64,000 bases of DNA. It comes from Tuctoria greenei (Eukaryota; Streptophyta; Magnoliopsida; Poales; Poaceae). This document shows, in pieces, positions 1-12,000 of this stretch (position 1 is its first letter; each line of letters opens with the position of its first letter). The stretch spans positions 281,739,560 to 281,803,559 of the forward strand of contig JAYESD010000001.1 in NCBI GenBank assembly GCA_036927565.1, read 5' to 3'. Both the position numbers and the translations under genes were made by a program. The notes under the pieces are model-generated. The model had not been told where the DNA came from. It was given only the letters and a program-made list of their open reading frames with translations, and ran no database searches.

Positions 1-362
1 GGCGGTTAGGGAAAAAAAATTCGGAGGCGGCTCGGCCGGCGGGGCCCGGCGCTGGCATCGGGGCTGGGGCGCGCTCGGCGCCTGTCGGCCGAAGCGGCGG
101 CGGTGGGGCCCTGCTGCGGGAGCGCGGCCGCGGGCGATGCCGCTGGCTGGGCCGGCTTGGCCTGGCCAGCGGTGATTTCTTTTTTTTTTCTTCTTTTTTT
201 TTCTTTTCCTTTATTATATAATTATATATATATATTTTTAATATTATATATTTATTATTTATTATCTATTATTTTTATAATATATATTATTAATGTTATA
301 TTTTTTTCTATTATATATTTTTTTTTATTTTGTTATATATATATATTATGTATATATATTTA

Positions 363-547
363 TATTATTCTTTTTTTTTCTATTCTTATTCCCTATTACA
401 AGTTTTAGCCTATAATTATTGTTTTCTTTTCTTCTTTTGCCACACGTATTTGTATATGCATATGTTTTATTATTTTTCTTTTATTCTACTAGTGTTTAAT
501 ACATGACCATGTATGCAATGCGTAATGCGAAAATTTAGGGTGTTACA
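363..547 (-). repeat. First copy of a tandemly duplicated LTR terminus
   Basis: This stretch is repeated with mismatches at about 690-866. Both copies run from ATTCCCT through a TTTTCTTCTTTTGC block and a GTTTAAT block to GGGTGTTACA, which is the LTR terminus read backwards. The window therefore holds two LTR 5' ends about 320 bp apart in the same orientation. This could be a local tandem duplication or two overlapping insertions of one family. Confidence 0.7.
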
Positions 548-689
548 TCTTTCTTATTTTGTTATATACTGTTATTATATATTGTTATTTATATATTTTT
601 TATTTTATTTATCTTATTCATTTTATTTATTTATTTATTTATATTTATTATTATATATATAATTAATTTATATATATTTCTTTTTATAT

Positions 690-866
690 ATTATTATTAT
701 TATTATATTTATTCCCTGATACATGTTTTACGCTATTATTTTCTTTTTCTTCTTTTGCTACACATATATGTATGTTTTATCCTTTTATTATCTTCCTTTT
801 TATCCTACTAATGTTTAATGTATGATCATGTATGCAATGCATGATGCGAAAATTGAGGGTGTTACA
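690..866 (-). repeat. Second copy of the duplicated LTR terminus
   Basis: Diverged partner of the copy at 363-547. It also ends in GGGTGTTACA and forms the actual junction with the Athila-like LTR at 866/867. Confidence 0.7.
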
Positions 867-1537
867 CCTTTCATGGCGCCAAACTCGGTCAACTTCAACG
901 TGTCGATTCCCTGTGGTGCCCTGATCATGATGAAGACCTGTTCACGCGCTTTTGGTGACGAGAACTATCTCAAGCTATAAATAGGACCCCCTACCCCTCA
1001 CTTCTCACACACACCACTTGAGCTTCATTCTATTGTATGCACTATCTTCCATAGTCTTAGAGGAGTTTAGGTTTTAGAGAGTTGAGGCTCTAGTCCCTAC
1101 TCCAAATTAGAAAAGGAGTAGAAGGAGTCTATCTTCCCAATTCCAAATTAGGAAAGGTATGGCTCATGGATTACTTTTTGTATTTGTGACTTTTTGCATA
1201 ATAAAGATGTTATCTTTAATATTCTTTTGTACATATGCTTGGAGGAAGCATTTCTTGTTTGATTGTGAAGTCCATGTATGTGGTAGGAGTAGTCTTTATG
1301 ATTATGCCATAACAATCTTATTCTATCATCATAAACACTACAAACATCCACTATAGTCTAATTAGTTATGATATGATCATGTTAATATGAATAACTTATG
1401 CTATGTCTCAACGTTCGTTCAACGATGTTTAGGTTAGTAATTTCCTTAAGATGGCTTGTGCCTAGGCTCTTAAGGTATTTACTTAATATGCTAGCATGGT
1501 GCTAGGACAATTAAGTAGCATTGGATGTATCGTAGAC
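867..1537 (+). mobile_element. Athila-like 5' LTR, first visible part
   Basis: Homologous to the 3' LTR segments 22283-22413 plus 33458-33985. The LTR is interrupted at 1537 by Tekay-A and resumes at 12380. The first part of the LTR is displaced upstream of the window by the LTR insertion ending at 866. Small ORFs on both strands here (about 65 aa) recur in the other LTR copies at the same place but look like chance frames in LTR sequence. Confidence 0.85.
976..983 (+). promoter_or_regulatory. TATA box of the Athila-like LTR
   Basis: TATAAATA lies in the context AGCTATAAATAGGACCCC. The same block occurs in the other copies of this LTR (near 22392 as TATAAGTA, and near 26535). It is followed by a pyrimidine- and CA-rich stretch typical of a plant transcription start, so it probably marks the U3/R boundary. 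Confidence 0.65.
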
Positions 1538-4304
1538 TGTTAGACCATCATTTTCATGCATAATGCATTGCATGCATCCTCATACATGTTTAACATAAAG
1601 CAACCTTAAAAGGAACCTGATTAAAATGAATTTTGGGCTAATCAGCTATTAAATCCTATCAGGGTGCGGACTTGTCAGGCCTTAACCCTGGACGAGTCTC
1701 GTATCCCTCTTCTGTTTCAAAAATTCAGATTCTTCAGAACTCCGGACTTGTCCAGCACACTGCAGGGACTAGTCCGATTGAGTTTTTGATGTTGCACGGA
1801 CTTGTCTGTTGTCCGAGTGGACTAGTGCGATCTTGTTAAATTTTCAGTCCGGATCAGCCATTTCTAGCCAACCCCGGACTTGTTCGGCCTTCTATACTGG
1901 ACTTGTCCGATTTTGTCTCTGTCCCAAAATGAACTTGTTCGGCCACCCTTGCGGACTAGTCCAGCCTGCAGAATTCAACTCGGATTATGTTTTTCTTCCA
2001 CTTTAAGGTATTGGGTAGCCTTAATTGGGCCCAAGGACATCATGCCCAACATCAGAGGAGCCCAAGTGGACCCTACCACAGCCCCTACTCGTCCCCACCA
2101 AATTCTACATGGAATTCACCCAAAAACCGTACATCTCCACCCCTAAATAAAAAACCTAATACCCCCCACACCTCTCCATCCAATTGGAAAACCCCGCTTC
2201 CGTTTCTTTGACGTGTGCTGCCATCAAGTAAAGATCCAACAGCAAGGAGAAGGAGGAGAAGGAGGAGGATCAATCAAGCACAATCTTCATCAACTTCTTG
2301 ACATCAATGTTCTTCATCACCAAATTGTCCTCAACACCCCACCATCAACCCTAATCGTCAAGATTCAAGTGTTGCACCCAATTCTCGATCCTTGGATCTA
2401 TAAACACAAGGTATATCTTTGACATTCAATTTTGTACGCGAATTCAACTCCAAAACCCCGCTGTCCAAAAAAACCCTAACTTGCAGTTTCTGCTCAGGGC
2501 GGACTAGCCTGGCCCTGATACCGGACTTGTCTGGCCGCTGAATCTGTTTTGTGCTGAATTAATCCCAATTTGCTCTAAACTGATTCAACTCCTGTTCAAA
2601 CTTGTAAAAAAACCATTATAAACACTCATTAACAAGTTTTACCTCACAATTGCACAAATCATGCATATCATGGCATATTGAGTAACATATGAGCGTTATT
2701 TGATTATAATGTTTGTTTTGCAAGTTTGTCATGCGGAATAGAAGATATCGCTGTAAAGAGTGCTTTCAAGGACCTGCAGAATCGAAACTTTGAAGCTTTC
2801 GATCCAAACCAAGCTCAAGAGCAAGGCAAGTGTCCTTGATCATTTAAATCTAGGTTTTTAAATGTTTTGTTTGCAAAATTGCATGCTTGTGTCAAATTGA
2901 TCGGAAACCCAATTGTAAGAGTTTACTAGTTTTGTATGACCACCCTTGTTGCTTGAACACAATGTAGTGAGTTAGGAAGGGTATTTTACACTTTTGCTCT
3001 GCTATGCTCAATAGGGTTTGGAAAACAATCATATTGCTTATTATGAACTATTGAACACATGAATGGTGGAATTTGATAATAATTACCTTTAGCAACATGG
3101 TGCCTAGGGATCTAAGCAAGCCGGTTGTGTGGAATGGGTTGGACTGTTTTGATAGTTCTGCTTGCTTTAGATCTAAGGATCGGTTCGTGGAGCGACTATC
3201 CAGGTTTTACAGTGCCACCACATGGCCAAGTATGGGTGCGGCTTAGCTGACTAATTAGTGTATTGCCAGTACCGTTCGGACTAGTTGAAAAGCTCAGAGA
3301 AGGGGTAGTTGGGTGGGTTTGTAGCGATGGTGGGACTACCCCTGAATCCGAATGGCTCAAGAGGGGGCCCTTGGTTGGATGTGCTCAGTTGGAGGCATCA
3401 CAACCGGTGAAACCCCAGTGGGGTTCGAATAGTCTTGCAATCACTTTGTAAAGGCTATTTTGTGATCTCTTGGCCACACACCAAAGGAAGTGTGAGACAA
3501 CATAATTGAGATTCATTAGTCATCAAAAGGTGATGAAATCACAAACTTGTGGGTAAAGTGGTACAACCTCTGCAGAGTGTGTTAAAAACTATCATGACAG
3601 CCGTGATCCTGGTTATGAGCGACCTGGACCCTCACATGATTAGAGTTATGGACCTTGAATTCATTTAATGGCTAGAATTGAATTGGGAATCAGTATTGTT
3701 GTAGTAATTGGGTTTGGAACAAAAAATGGTAATATTGAGTCGAACGGACAGCTATGAGATGAATATGGCATAATATTGATAGTTTTTGTTATTTATGTTG
3801 GAATTATGGTATTGGATACAAAATTAACTATTATTGGGATGTTAAGGGATGGACCTCACTTAATGATTATATTATTGCGCTCTGTTTTCAATGTACTTTT
3901 GTGCAACTAGCCATTGTTTATTACCGTTCCTTGTTTAAGCTACATGTCATACTTTCCAACACTTGCTAAGTACGACATTTGCGCACCCTTGCTATTCCCC
4001 CAACAAATTCAGATGCAGGTGACAACATGGAGTACCAGGAGGTCTTTGAGGAGTTCTAGGCATGCGGTTACTATCAAGCTTGCCTATGGAGTTGGAGTCG
4101 TTAGTGTTTAGTTTTTCTACTGCAAAGTTATCAGAGCTAGTGTTCAAGACTATTTGGTTTGTAATAAAGTACTATTATTAGTGTTATTATTCGAGACATG
4201 GTTATAATCTGTTTATCATTTGTGAATCACTTGTGTATGTGTGTTAAACATCATGGGCACACATATGCATTACACTTGGTTCATTCTCGGAACCGGGTGT
4301 CAGA
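1538..4304 (+). mobile_element. Tekay-A 5' LTR
   Basis: About 2.77 kb, starting TGTTAGACCATCATTTTC (a mutated TGTAACACCCTCATTTTC) and ending GGTGTCAGA, where the 3' LTR has GGTGTCACA. It aligns along its whole length with 9010-12379. It carries clusters of CGGACTTGTCCG/CGGACTAGTCCG-like motifs near 1670-1970 and 2500-2540. ORFs inside it are not genes. Confidence 0.88.
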
Positions 4305-4307
4305 AAT

Positions 4308-4321
4308 TGGTATCAAAGCCG
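4308..4321 (+). other. Primer binding site, initiator tRNA-Met type
   Basis: TGGTATCAAAGCCG follows the 5' LTR end by a few bases. It matches the TGGTATCAGAGC primer site of tRNA-iMet with one change. Tekay-B has the intact form at 59403. Confidence 0.85.
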
Positions 4322-4639
4322 TGTTTGACCATAGTACGCAAGCCAAGGTAGAATGGACACCACAAATCACTTATGACTTCTTCCCTATTCAAAATTCGCC
4401 TGTTTTGCACTATTTTGCCTTCCACTAGCTATATAAATGGAAAAAAAGTTGTGCTTTTGTTGCTGCTGCAAAATTTTGCCACTTTTCCATCTTTTTGAGC
4501 AAATGCACATCCTCTCATCTTAATTTATGGCTACTGCACTGAAATGGAATTTTCCACATCTTTCCTGTTGTTGCCATGTCTTTTTTTGTCTCTTCTTGCT
4601 GAAATAGAATTTCTCTTCTTCAAGCTGGCAACAACAAAC

Positions 4640-5620
4640 AGGCCCACATGCCGCCACCACCGCCACCCCCTCCACCCCACAACCGTTTGGGAGAGTTCAT
4701 GAGGACCAGGCCGCCTACCTTTGCTCAAGCCACAGACCCTATGGAAGCTGATGATTGGCTGAAGTATGTAGAGAAGAAACTCGCTATTATCCAGTGCAGT
4801 GACAGGGAAAAGGTTCTTTTTGCCTCACACCAGTTGGTTGGAGCTGCTGCAGATTGGTGGGAATCTCTATGGAATGCCCACGCTAATCATGAAAGAATCA
4901 GCAGGGCTGAATTCAAGGTAAGTTTTCATTCTCACTATGTACCCGAGGGAGTTATGATATTGAGAAGATAGGAATTTTAAAACCTCAGACAAGAAAGGAT
5001 GAGTGTGAGTGAGTATCTCAACAAATTAACTCAACAGTCTAGATATGCTCCAAAGGACATCAGTACTGATAGTTGGAAGCAGTATTTGCTCATGAGAGGT
5101 CTCAACAATAAAATTCAAGTTCAGTTGCTCAATACTGACTATGCAAATTTTCAGAAGCTGGTTAACAAAGCCATTGTGGTTGAGAACAATATTCGTGAGA
5201 TGGAGCTAGATCATAAGAGGAAGATGCCATATCATGGACAGCCTCAAGGAAGCAATGTTCGTCCTCGTTGTGCACCGCCTGCTGCACCATAACAACCCAT
5301 CTGCTGCTGCATACCACCCTGCTTATCCACCGCAACCATAACAGCCAATGCAGCAATGCCGTTCCATGCAAGCACCTCGTTTACCTATGCAGCCTGCACC
5401 GCGTCCAAATATGTTTGCATATGCTCAGAATCAGCCTCAACCTAACTTCTCTGGCGCCACTAGTGCAAAGACTTGCTATACTTGTGGTCAAGTGGGACAT
5501 TTTACATATCAATGCCCAAAATCATGTCAAGGTCAGATGAACAATGCTCCAAGGCAGAATCCTAGGCCCAATGGAGGTGCAACTCAAGGCAATCGAGTAC
5601 CACAGAATTTTGCTTGTGGC
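4640..5620 (+). pseudogene. gag: Tekay-A gag (capsid and zinc knuckle), degenerate
   Basis: Gag forms the particle that packages element RNA. Recognisable parts are a capsid-type segment with FMRTRPPTF, DDWLK and AADWWESLW (4690-4880), a second capsid block (4999-5290), and a CCHC zinc knuckle CYTCGQVGHFTYQC (about 5472-5513). The frame is broken by a stop near 4969 and another near 5290. The start is missing: Tekay-B has about 60 N-terminal residues beginning MVRTRNQRD, while here the sequence between the PBS and 4640 shows no equivalent. The gag is both truncated and frameshifted. Confidence 0.85.
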
Positions 5621-6129
5621 GAGGTGAACCATGCATCTGCAGAAAAGGCTCATCAAGTTGAAGATGTTGTGATTGGTATGTTTCTCGCAAACTCCAACCC
5701 CGCTACTATATTATTTTATTCTGGAGCATCCCATTCATTCATCTCCCGAAGTATGTTATGAAGCATAGCATGCCTATATCATACCTGAAGTATAATTTGT
5801 TGGTTAAATCTCTTGAAGGAAAGATGAGGACGAATATAGTATGTCCAAAAGTAAGTATTTCCATAAGTGGGGTAGATTTCCTCGCCATCTTTATCGTCCT
5901 GAATTCACAAGGCTTGGACATCATACTTGGAATGGATTGGCTAAGGAATAATAACGAAGTTATTCAGTGTGCCACTCAGACAGTGCAATTAAAAAACGAA
6001 GAAGGAGTTAGTATGGAATTCAAGGCAGTTCAGTCGACAACCGAGAAGGCAATGGTAAATCATGCAGAAGGAGTAACTCTAGAGGAAAATTCGGTTGTTC
6101 ATGAGTACCTAGAAGCGTTTCCTGAGTAA
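5620..6129 (+). pseudogene. Tekay-A protease region
   Basis: An aspartic retropepsin-like segment links gag to RT. The catalytic motif usually reads DSGASHSFI. Here it reads YSGASHSFI (about 5720), so the catalytic aspartate is lost. A stop near 5758 follows. Downstream are conserved retropepsin features including VDFLAIFIVL and GLDIILGMDWL. The flap and C-terminal part run into RT after a further stop near 6127. Confidence 0.8.
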
Positions 6130-6960
6130 TTGTCAGGTATGCCACCTGATCGTGACATTGAGTTCATCATTGATTTAATACCTGGAACTGCACCTATAGC
6201 GAAGAGGCCATATAGGATGCTTCCTAAGGAATTAGCAGAGCTCGAGAAGCAGATTCAAGAGCAATTAGAGAATGGTTTTATATGCCCAAGTTTGTCGCCA
6301 TGGGGAGCCCCAGTGCTTTTCGTAGATAAGAAAGATGGATCCCAAAGAATGTGTGTGGATTACCGGTCTCCGAACGAGGTGACAATTAAGAATAAGTACA
6401 GATTGCCCTGCATAGAGGATCTGTTCGACCAAATGAAGGGAGCCAGAATATTCTCTAAAATTGATCTTCGATCGAAATATTTCCAAATGAAGATTAGATC
6501 ATCATTCATACCTAAAACAGCTTTCAAAACACGGTATGGATCCTATAAGTATATGGTCATGACATTTGGATTGATTAATGCACCTGCGTACTTCATGTAT
6601 CTCATGAATAAGGTTTTCATAGAATATTTTAATAAGTTCATGGTAGTGTTCATTGATGACATCATGATCTACTCGAAAACTGAAGAGCAGCACGAAGAGC
6701 ATCTAAGGTTGATGTTGCATAAATTGCGAGAGCACCAGTTGTATGCCAAGTTCAACAAGTGCCAATTTTGGTTGAGAGAGATATCATTCCTATGCCATGT
6801 CATCTTTGGAGGAGGAGTGTCAGTCGACCCAGGAAAGGTTAGAGATGTGCTAAAGTGGGACCGCCATAGAATGTGAGGGAGAGAAGGAGTTTTCTTGAAT
6901 TGACTAGATATTACCGTCGGTTCATCAAGGACTTCTCCAAGACAGCAAAAGCCCATGACT
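6130..6960 (+). pseudogene. Tekay-A reverse transcriptase
   Basis: RNA-directed DNA polymerase palm and fingers. Visible blocks are [16 protein letters not shown], the primer-grip region [40 protein letters not shown] and the catalytic [10 protein letters not shown] (near 6650), with both aspartates intact. The open frame runs 6130-6876 and is then shifted. The thumb (LKWD, then [11 protein letters not shown]) continues in another frame to about 6960. This is the best preserved domain of the element. Confidence 0.88.
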
Positions 6961-7560
6961 GAACTGTTAATGAAGGAGAAGCCTTTCAAGTGGACTCAAG
7001 CTTGTCAATACAGTTTTGAGGAGCTAAATAAAAGGTTAACACATCACTTGTGTTGGTATTGCTAGATGTGAGCAAGAACATTGATATCTATTGTGATGCT
7101 TCAAGGCCTGGACTTGGTTGTGTATTGATGTAAGAAGGCCGAGTAGTAGCTTATGCATCTAGGCAATTGAAGAAACATGAGCGGAATTATCCTACGCATG
7201 ATCTTGAACTTGCATCTGTAGTACATGCGTTGAAGATTTGGAGACATTATGTTCTTGGCCATAGATGCGAGATTTATATGGATCATAAGAGTCTCAAGTA
7301 CATATTCACACAAACGAATCTGAATCTGAGGCAATGATGATGGTTAAAACTCATTAAGAATTATGATGTGGGAATCAATTATCATCTAGGAAAAGCCAAC
7401 GTAGTGGCTGATGCTTTGAGTCCAAAGGGAGCAAGCCACCAGCTCACCATTAGGGAATTTCCATCTGAGCTATGCAAGGAGTTTGAACGGTTGAATCTTG
7501 GATTTGCAAATGAGATGGGAATAATGGAGTTAAATCCGACCTTGGAACAAGAAATCTGAG
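6961..7560 (+). pseudogene. Tekay-A RNase H and linker
   Basis: Residues such as [52 protein letters not shown] and [11 protein letters not shown] (about 7080-7320) are the RNase H fold of Ty3/gypsy pol. Stops occur at about 7132 and 7335. The downstream linker GINYHLGKANVVADALS follows (7371-7425). The segment is split between frames. Confidence 0.82.
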
Positions 7561-7689
7561 AAGGTCAAATGAAGGATAAGGAAATCCAGGAAATCAAGGA
7601 AAGGACCCAAGAGTGGAGAGAATTCAGATTTGATGATGACTACCATGGTACTCTATGGCTTGGAAAATGGATTGGTGTGCCTAATGAGA

Positions 7690-8795
7690 AGTGTCTCCGA
7701 CAGTTGATTTAAAGGAGGCACATGATTCACTTTACTCCATCCACCCCGGTTGTATGAAGATGTACAAGGACCTGAGGATGTGCTATTGGTGGGATGGCAT
7801 GAAAAGGGACATAGCTGAATATGTCGCATTATGTGATGTATGCCAACGAGTCAAGGCTGAACATCAAAGGCCAGCTGGATTACTGCAGCAATTGAAGATT
7901 CCGGAATGGAAGTAGGAAGAGGTTGGTATGGACTTCATTGTTGGCTTACCTCGCACTTCAGCAGGTTATGATTTAATATGGGTTATTGTGGATCGGTTGA
8001 CGAAATCAGCGCATTTCATTCCTGTCAAGGCTACCTATAGTGCAGCAAAGTTGGCAGTATTGTATATGGGAAGAATAGTGTGCTTACACGGAGTGCCAAA
8101 GAAAATAGTTTCCGATAGAAGTTCTCAATTTACCTCGAGGTTCTCGCAAAAGCTTCAAGAATCGATGGGGACTCAATTGAATTTAAATTTTGCATATCAC
8201 CCTCAGATGGATGGACAAATCGAGAGAACAAATCAGATATTGGAAGACATGCTAAGGGCTTGTGCGCTAAAGTAGGGAGGAAGTTGGGACAAAAGTCTGG
8301 CATATGCTGAATTCTCCTACAACAACAGTTAACAAGCAAGTTAAAAATGTTGCTATATAAAGCATTGTATGGGAGAAGGTGTAGAACATCCTTATTTTAG
8401 AATGAAATGGGAGAAACTCAAGTATTTGGACCCGATGTGAAACAAGATGCCAAAAAGCAAGTTTAGACAATCCGCAAGAATTTGAGGGCTGCTCAGTCAA
8501 GACAAAAAGGTTATGCGGATAATAGGCAAAGAAACTTAGCTTTTGAGGTGGGAGACTTCGTATATCTCAAAGTCTCACCCGTGCGAGGTCATAAGTGTTT
8601 TAACGTCAAAGGCAAGTTGGCACCTCGCTATATTGGACCATTCAAGATTCTGGACAAACGTGGGGAAGTAGAATATAAGTTGGGGATGCCAGCACATCTT
8701 TCAGATGTTCATGATGTGTTTCATGTTTCTCAGCTCAAGAAGTGCTTGAGGGTACCGAGAGCAAGTACCGATGGAAAAATTGGAGCTTGAGGAAG
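7690..8795 (+). pseudogene. Tekay-A integrase
   Basis: Integrase inserts the DNA copy into the genome. The HHCC zinc-binding part (AHDSLYSIHPG...YVALCDVC, 7720-7850) and the catalytic core are visible: MDFIVGLPRT (first Asp, about 7928), IVSDRSSQF (second Asp, about 8110) and QIERTNQILEDM (Glu, about 8220). The C-terminal GPY-like part reads LAPRYIGPFKIL (8620-8655). Stops at 7913, 8273 and 8464 break it. Confidence 0.85.
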
Positions 8796-8992
8796 ATTTG
8801 ACCTATGTTGAGCATCCTGTCAAAATTTAGGAAACCAAGGAGAGGGTCAAAAGGAACAAGGTGATTTGATGGTTCAAAGTGCAATGGAAGCATCATACAT
8901 AATCGGAAGAAACCTGGGAGCAAGAAGATGATATGAAGAAGGAATTTCCCTATCTCTTTCCTTTTGCGTCGGATCTCGAGGGCGAGATTCAT
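8796..8992 (+). pseudogene. Tekay-A chromodomain remnant
   Basis: Following the integrase, the sequence reads VEHPVKI, a stop, ETKERVKRNKVI, a stop, WFKVQWKHHT, then EETWEQEDDMKKEFPYLFPF. This matches the chromodomain at the C terminus of Tekay/Del chromoviruses, which directs integration towards modified chromatin. Three stops disable it. It is the main evidence for calling the element Tekay-like. Confidence 0.75.
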
Positions 8993-8995
8993 TTT

Positions 8996-9007
8996 AAGAG
9001 GGGTAGG
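8996..9007 (+). other. Polypurine tract of Tekay-A
   Basis: AAGAGGGGTAGG lies immediately before the 3' LTR start (TGTAACACC at 9010). It would be the primer for plus-strand DNA synthesis. Confidence 0.8.
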
Positions 9008-9009
9008 TT

Positions 9010-12000
9010 TGTAACACCCTCATATTCATGCATAAGGCATTACATGCATCCTCATACATGTTTAACATAAAGAAACCTTAAAAGGAACCTGATTAAAATA
9101 AATTTAGGGCTAATCAGCAATTAAATCCTGTCAGGGTGCGGACTTGTCTGGCCTCAACCTTGGACTAGTCCGGTATCCCTCTTCTGTTTCAGAAATTCAG
9201 ATTCTCAAAGATTACCTTGTCTTCTCTAGCGCTAACGAGGAAGGATTATTATGATGAGATGGCTACACCTATAGGTATTCCTCATAGAACTGCTGAGGAG
9301 TTTATTCGTTTGGGATACTATGGAGTTCATGCTGATGTTTATATGCCTCCCCTTAGTGGATAGCACTTTCTTTTGATAAATTGGCAGGTACTACTACATC
9401 TACTGTTATGCTATAGTATTTCTATGGGCTTCATCCAAATCAACCACAGTTGGAGAAGAATATGCATGGGCACAGAAGTTTCCAGTATCAGTACTCAAAT
9501 CAAGGTCTGCCTCTTGAAGAAAGGTCAGTTAGTTAGTCCTTCCTTTTGGAATTACTAAAATGTGTAATACACTTAAGCAGAAAGGCGGAATGTCTACGGC
9601 TTCATATTATGTCGCCGGCTTCATTTTTGTGGTAAGTCGTGTCATAGTATCAGGTACACCCGGGGCTGGATTGAATCCAGGCCAGCTAATTGTGAAGAAC
9701 CCACAGCCGGGAGCGTTAGCAACTAGATTTTCCCACACTCCGTTATACCCTCCCTTGGGGGATGGCTTGTTGCTAATGTAGTACTTTCTTCAGAACTCTG
9801 GACTTGTCCGGCACACTGCATGGACTAGTCCGATTGAGTTTCTGATGTCGTGCGAACTTGTCCGTTGTCCGAGCAAACTAGTCCGATCTTGTTAAATTTT
9901 CAGTCCGGATCAGCCTTTTCTAGCAGTCTCGGACTTGTCCGGCCTTTTATACTGGACTTGTCCTATATAAAATCTCTGTCCCAAAATGTACTTGTCCGAC
10001 CACTCTTGCGGACTAGTCCGGCCTATAGAATTCAACTCGCATTCTGTTTTTCTTCCACGTTAAGTTATTGGGTAATTGCCTTCATTGGGCCCAAGGACTT
10101 CATGCCCAACATCAGAGGAGCCCAAGTGGACCACACCATGGACCCTACTCGTTCCCCACCGAATTCTACTTGGAATTCACCGCAAAATCCTACCTCTCCA
10201 CCCCTATATAGACAACCCAATACCCTCACACCTCTCCATCATGTTGGAAGACCATCATTGTCATTTCTTTGTCGTGTGCTGCCATCAAGTGAAGATCCAG
10301 TAGCAAAGAGAAAGGGGAGAAGAAGGAGGAGGATCAATCAAGCATGACCTTCATCAACTTCTCGATATTAACGTTCTTCATCACCAAATTATCCTCAACA
10401 CCCCACCAACAACCCTAATCGTCAAGATTCAAGTGTTGTACCCAATTCTCAATCCTTGGATCCCAAAACACACGGTATATCCTCTACATTCACTTTTCCA
10501 CACAAATTCATCCCCAAAGCCTCGCTGTCCAGAAAAACCCTTACTTGCAGTTTCTGGTCAGGGCAGACTAGTCCGGCCCTGATACCGGACTTGTCCGACC
10601 CCCAAATCTATTTTGTGCAAAATTAATCCCAATTTGATCTAAACTAATTCAACTCCTATTCAAACTTATAAAAACCATTGTAACTAGTAAGTAAACATTA
10701 ATAGCAACTCATTAACAAGTTTTACCTCACAATTGCACAAATCATGCATATCATGGCATATTGAGTAACATATGAGTTTCACATGTTTCTCGTGCGGAAT
10801 AGAAGATATCGCTATAGAGAGTGCTTTTGAGGACCGGCAGAACCAAAACTTTGAAGCTTTCGATCCAAACCAAGCTAAAGAGCAAGGCAAGTGTCCTTGA
10901 TCATTTTGATCTAGGTTTTTAAATGTTTTGTTTGCAAAATTCCATGTCTGTGTCAAATTGATGGGAAACCCAATTGTAGGAGTTTACTAGTTTTGTATGA
11001 CCACCCTTATCGCTTGAACACAATGTAGAGAGTCAGGAATGGTATTATACACTTTTGCTCCGCTATACTCAATTGGGTTTGGGAAACAATCATACTACTT
11101 AATTATGAACTATTGAACACATGACTGGTGGAATTTGATAATAATGACCCTTTAGCAACATGGTGCCTAGGGATCTAAGCAAGCCGGTTGTGTGGAATGG
11201 GTTGGACTGTTGTGGTGGTTTTGCTTGCTTTAGATCTAAGGACATGTTCGTGGAGCGACCATCCATATTGTACACTGCCACCACAGAGCCAAGTATGAGT
11301 GCGGCTTAGCTGACTAATTAGTGTGTTGCCAGTACCATTTGGACCAGTTGGAAAGCTTGGGGAAGTGGTAGTCAGATGGGTTTGTAGTGATGGTGGGACT
11401 ACCTCGGGATCCGAATAGCTCAAGAGAGGGCCCTTGGTTGGATGTGCTCAGTTGGAGACATCACCACCAGTGTAACCTCAGTGGGGTTCAAATAGGCTAG
11501 CAATCACTTTCTAAACGCTATTTTGTGATCTCTTGGCCACACACCAAAGGAAGTGTGAGACAGCATAATTGAGATTCCTTAGTCATCGAAAGGTGATGAG
11601 ATCACAAACTTGTGGGTAAAGCGATACAACCTCTGCAGAGTGTGTTAAAAACTATCATGGCAGTCGTGCTCCAAGTTATGAGCGACCTGGACCTACACAT
11701 GATTAGAGTTATGGACCTTGCATTTATTTAATGGCTGGAATTGAATTGCAAATCGGTATTGTTATAGTAATGGGGTTTGGAACACGAAAACAGTAATATT
11801 GAGTTGAATGGACAGTTGTGAGATGAATATGGCATAATATTGATGGTTTTGGTTATTTATGTTGGAATCATGGTATTGGATATGAAATTATCTGTTATTG
11901 GGATGTTAAGGGATGTACCTCACTTAATGATTATATTATTGCGCTTTCAACTGTTTTGAATGTACTTTTATGCAACTAGCCATTGTTTATTATGGTATTA

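Larger units (their letters stand above)
1..866 (-). mobile_element. Minus-strand Tekay-like LTR, cut by window start
   Basis: Read on the minus strand, the right end begins TGTAACACCCTCAATTTTCG, the same start as the Tekay-like 3' LTR at 9010. The segment ends exactly where sequence homologous to the Athila-like LTR resumes (CTTTCATGGCGCCAAACTCG at 869; the other LTR copy matches near 22283). It is therefore an insertion into that LTR. Positions 1-170 are GC-rich and 180-400 are mostly T-rich and TA-rich low-complexity sequence. The other end and its target duplication lie off the window, so a solo LTR and a full element cannot be told apart. The small ORFs here are low-complexity artefacts. 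Confidence 0.75.

Noticed and set aside
103..408. 101-codon ORF with hydrophobic Ile/Tyr repeats
   Set aside because: It is translation of a GC-rich then TA-rich low-complexity LTR segment.
1159..1356. 65-codon ORF repeated at 26705 and 33619
   Set aside because: Recurrent because it lies in copies of the same LTR; the three copies differ by indels and carry no domain.
9850..10347. 165-codon ORF
   Set aside because: It lies wholly inside the Tekay-A 3' LTR and is not conserved as a frame in the 5' LTR.
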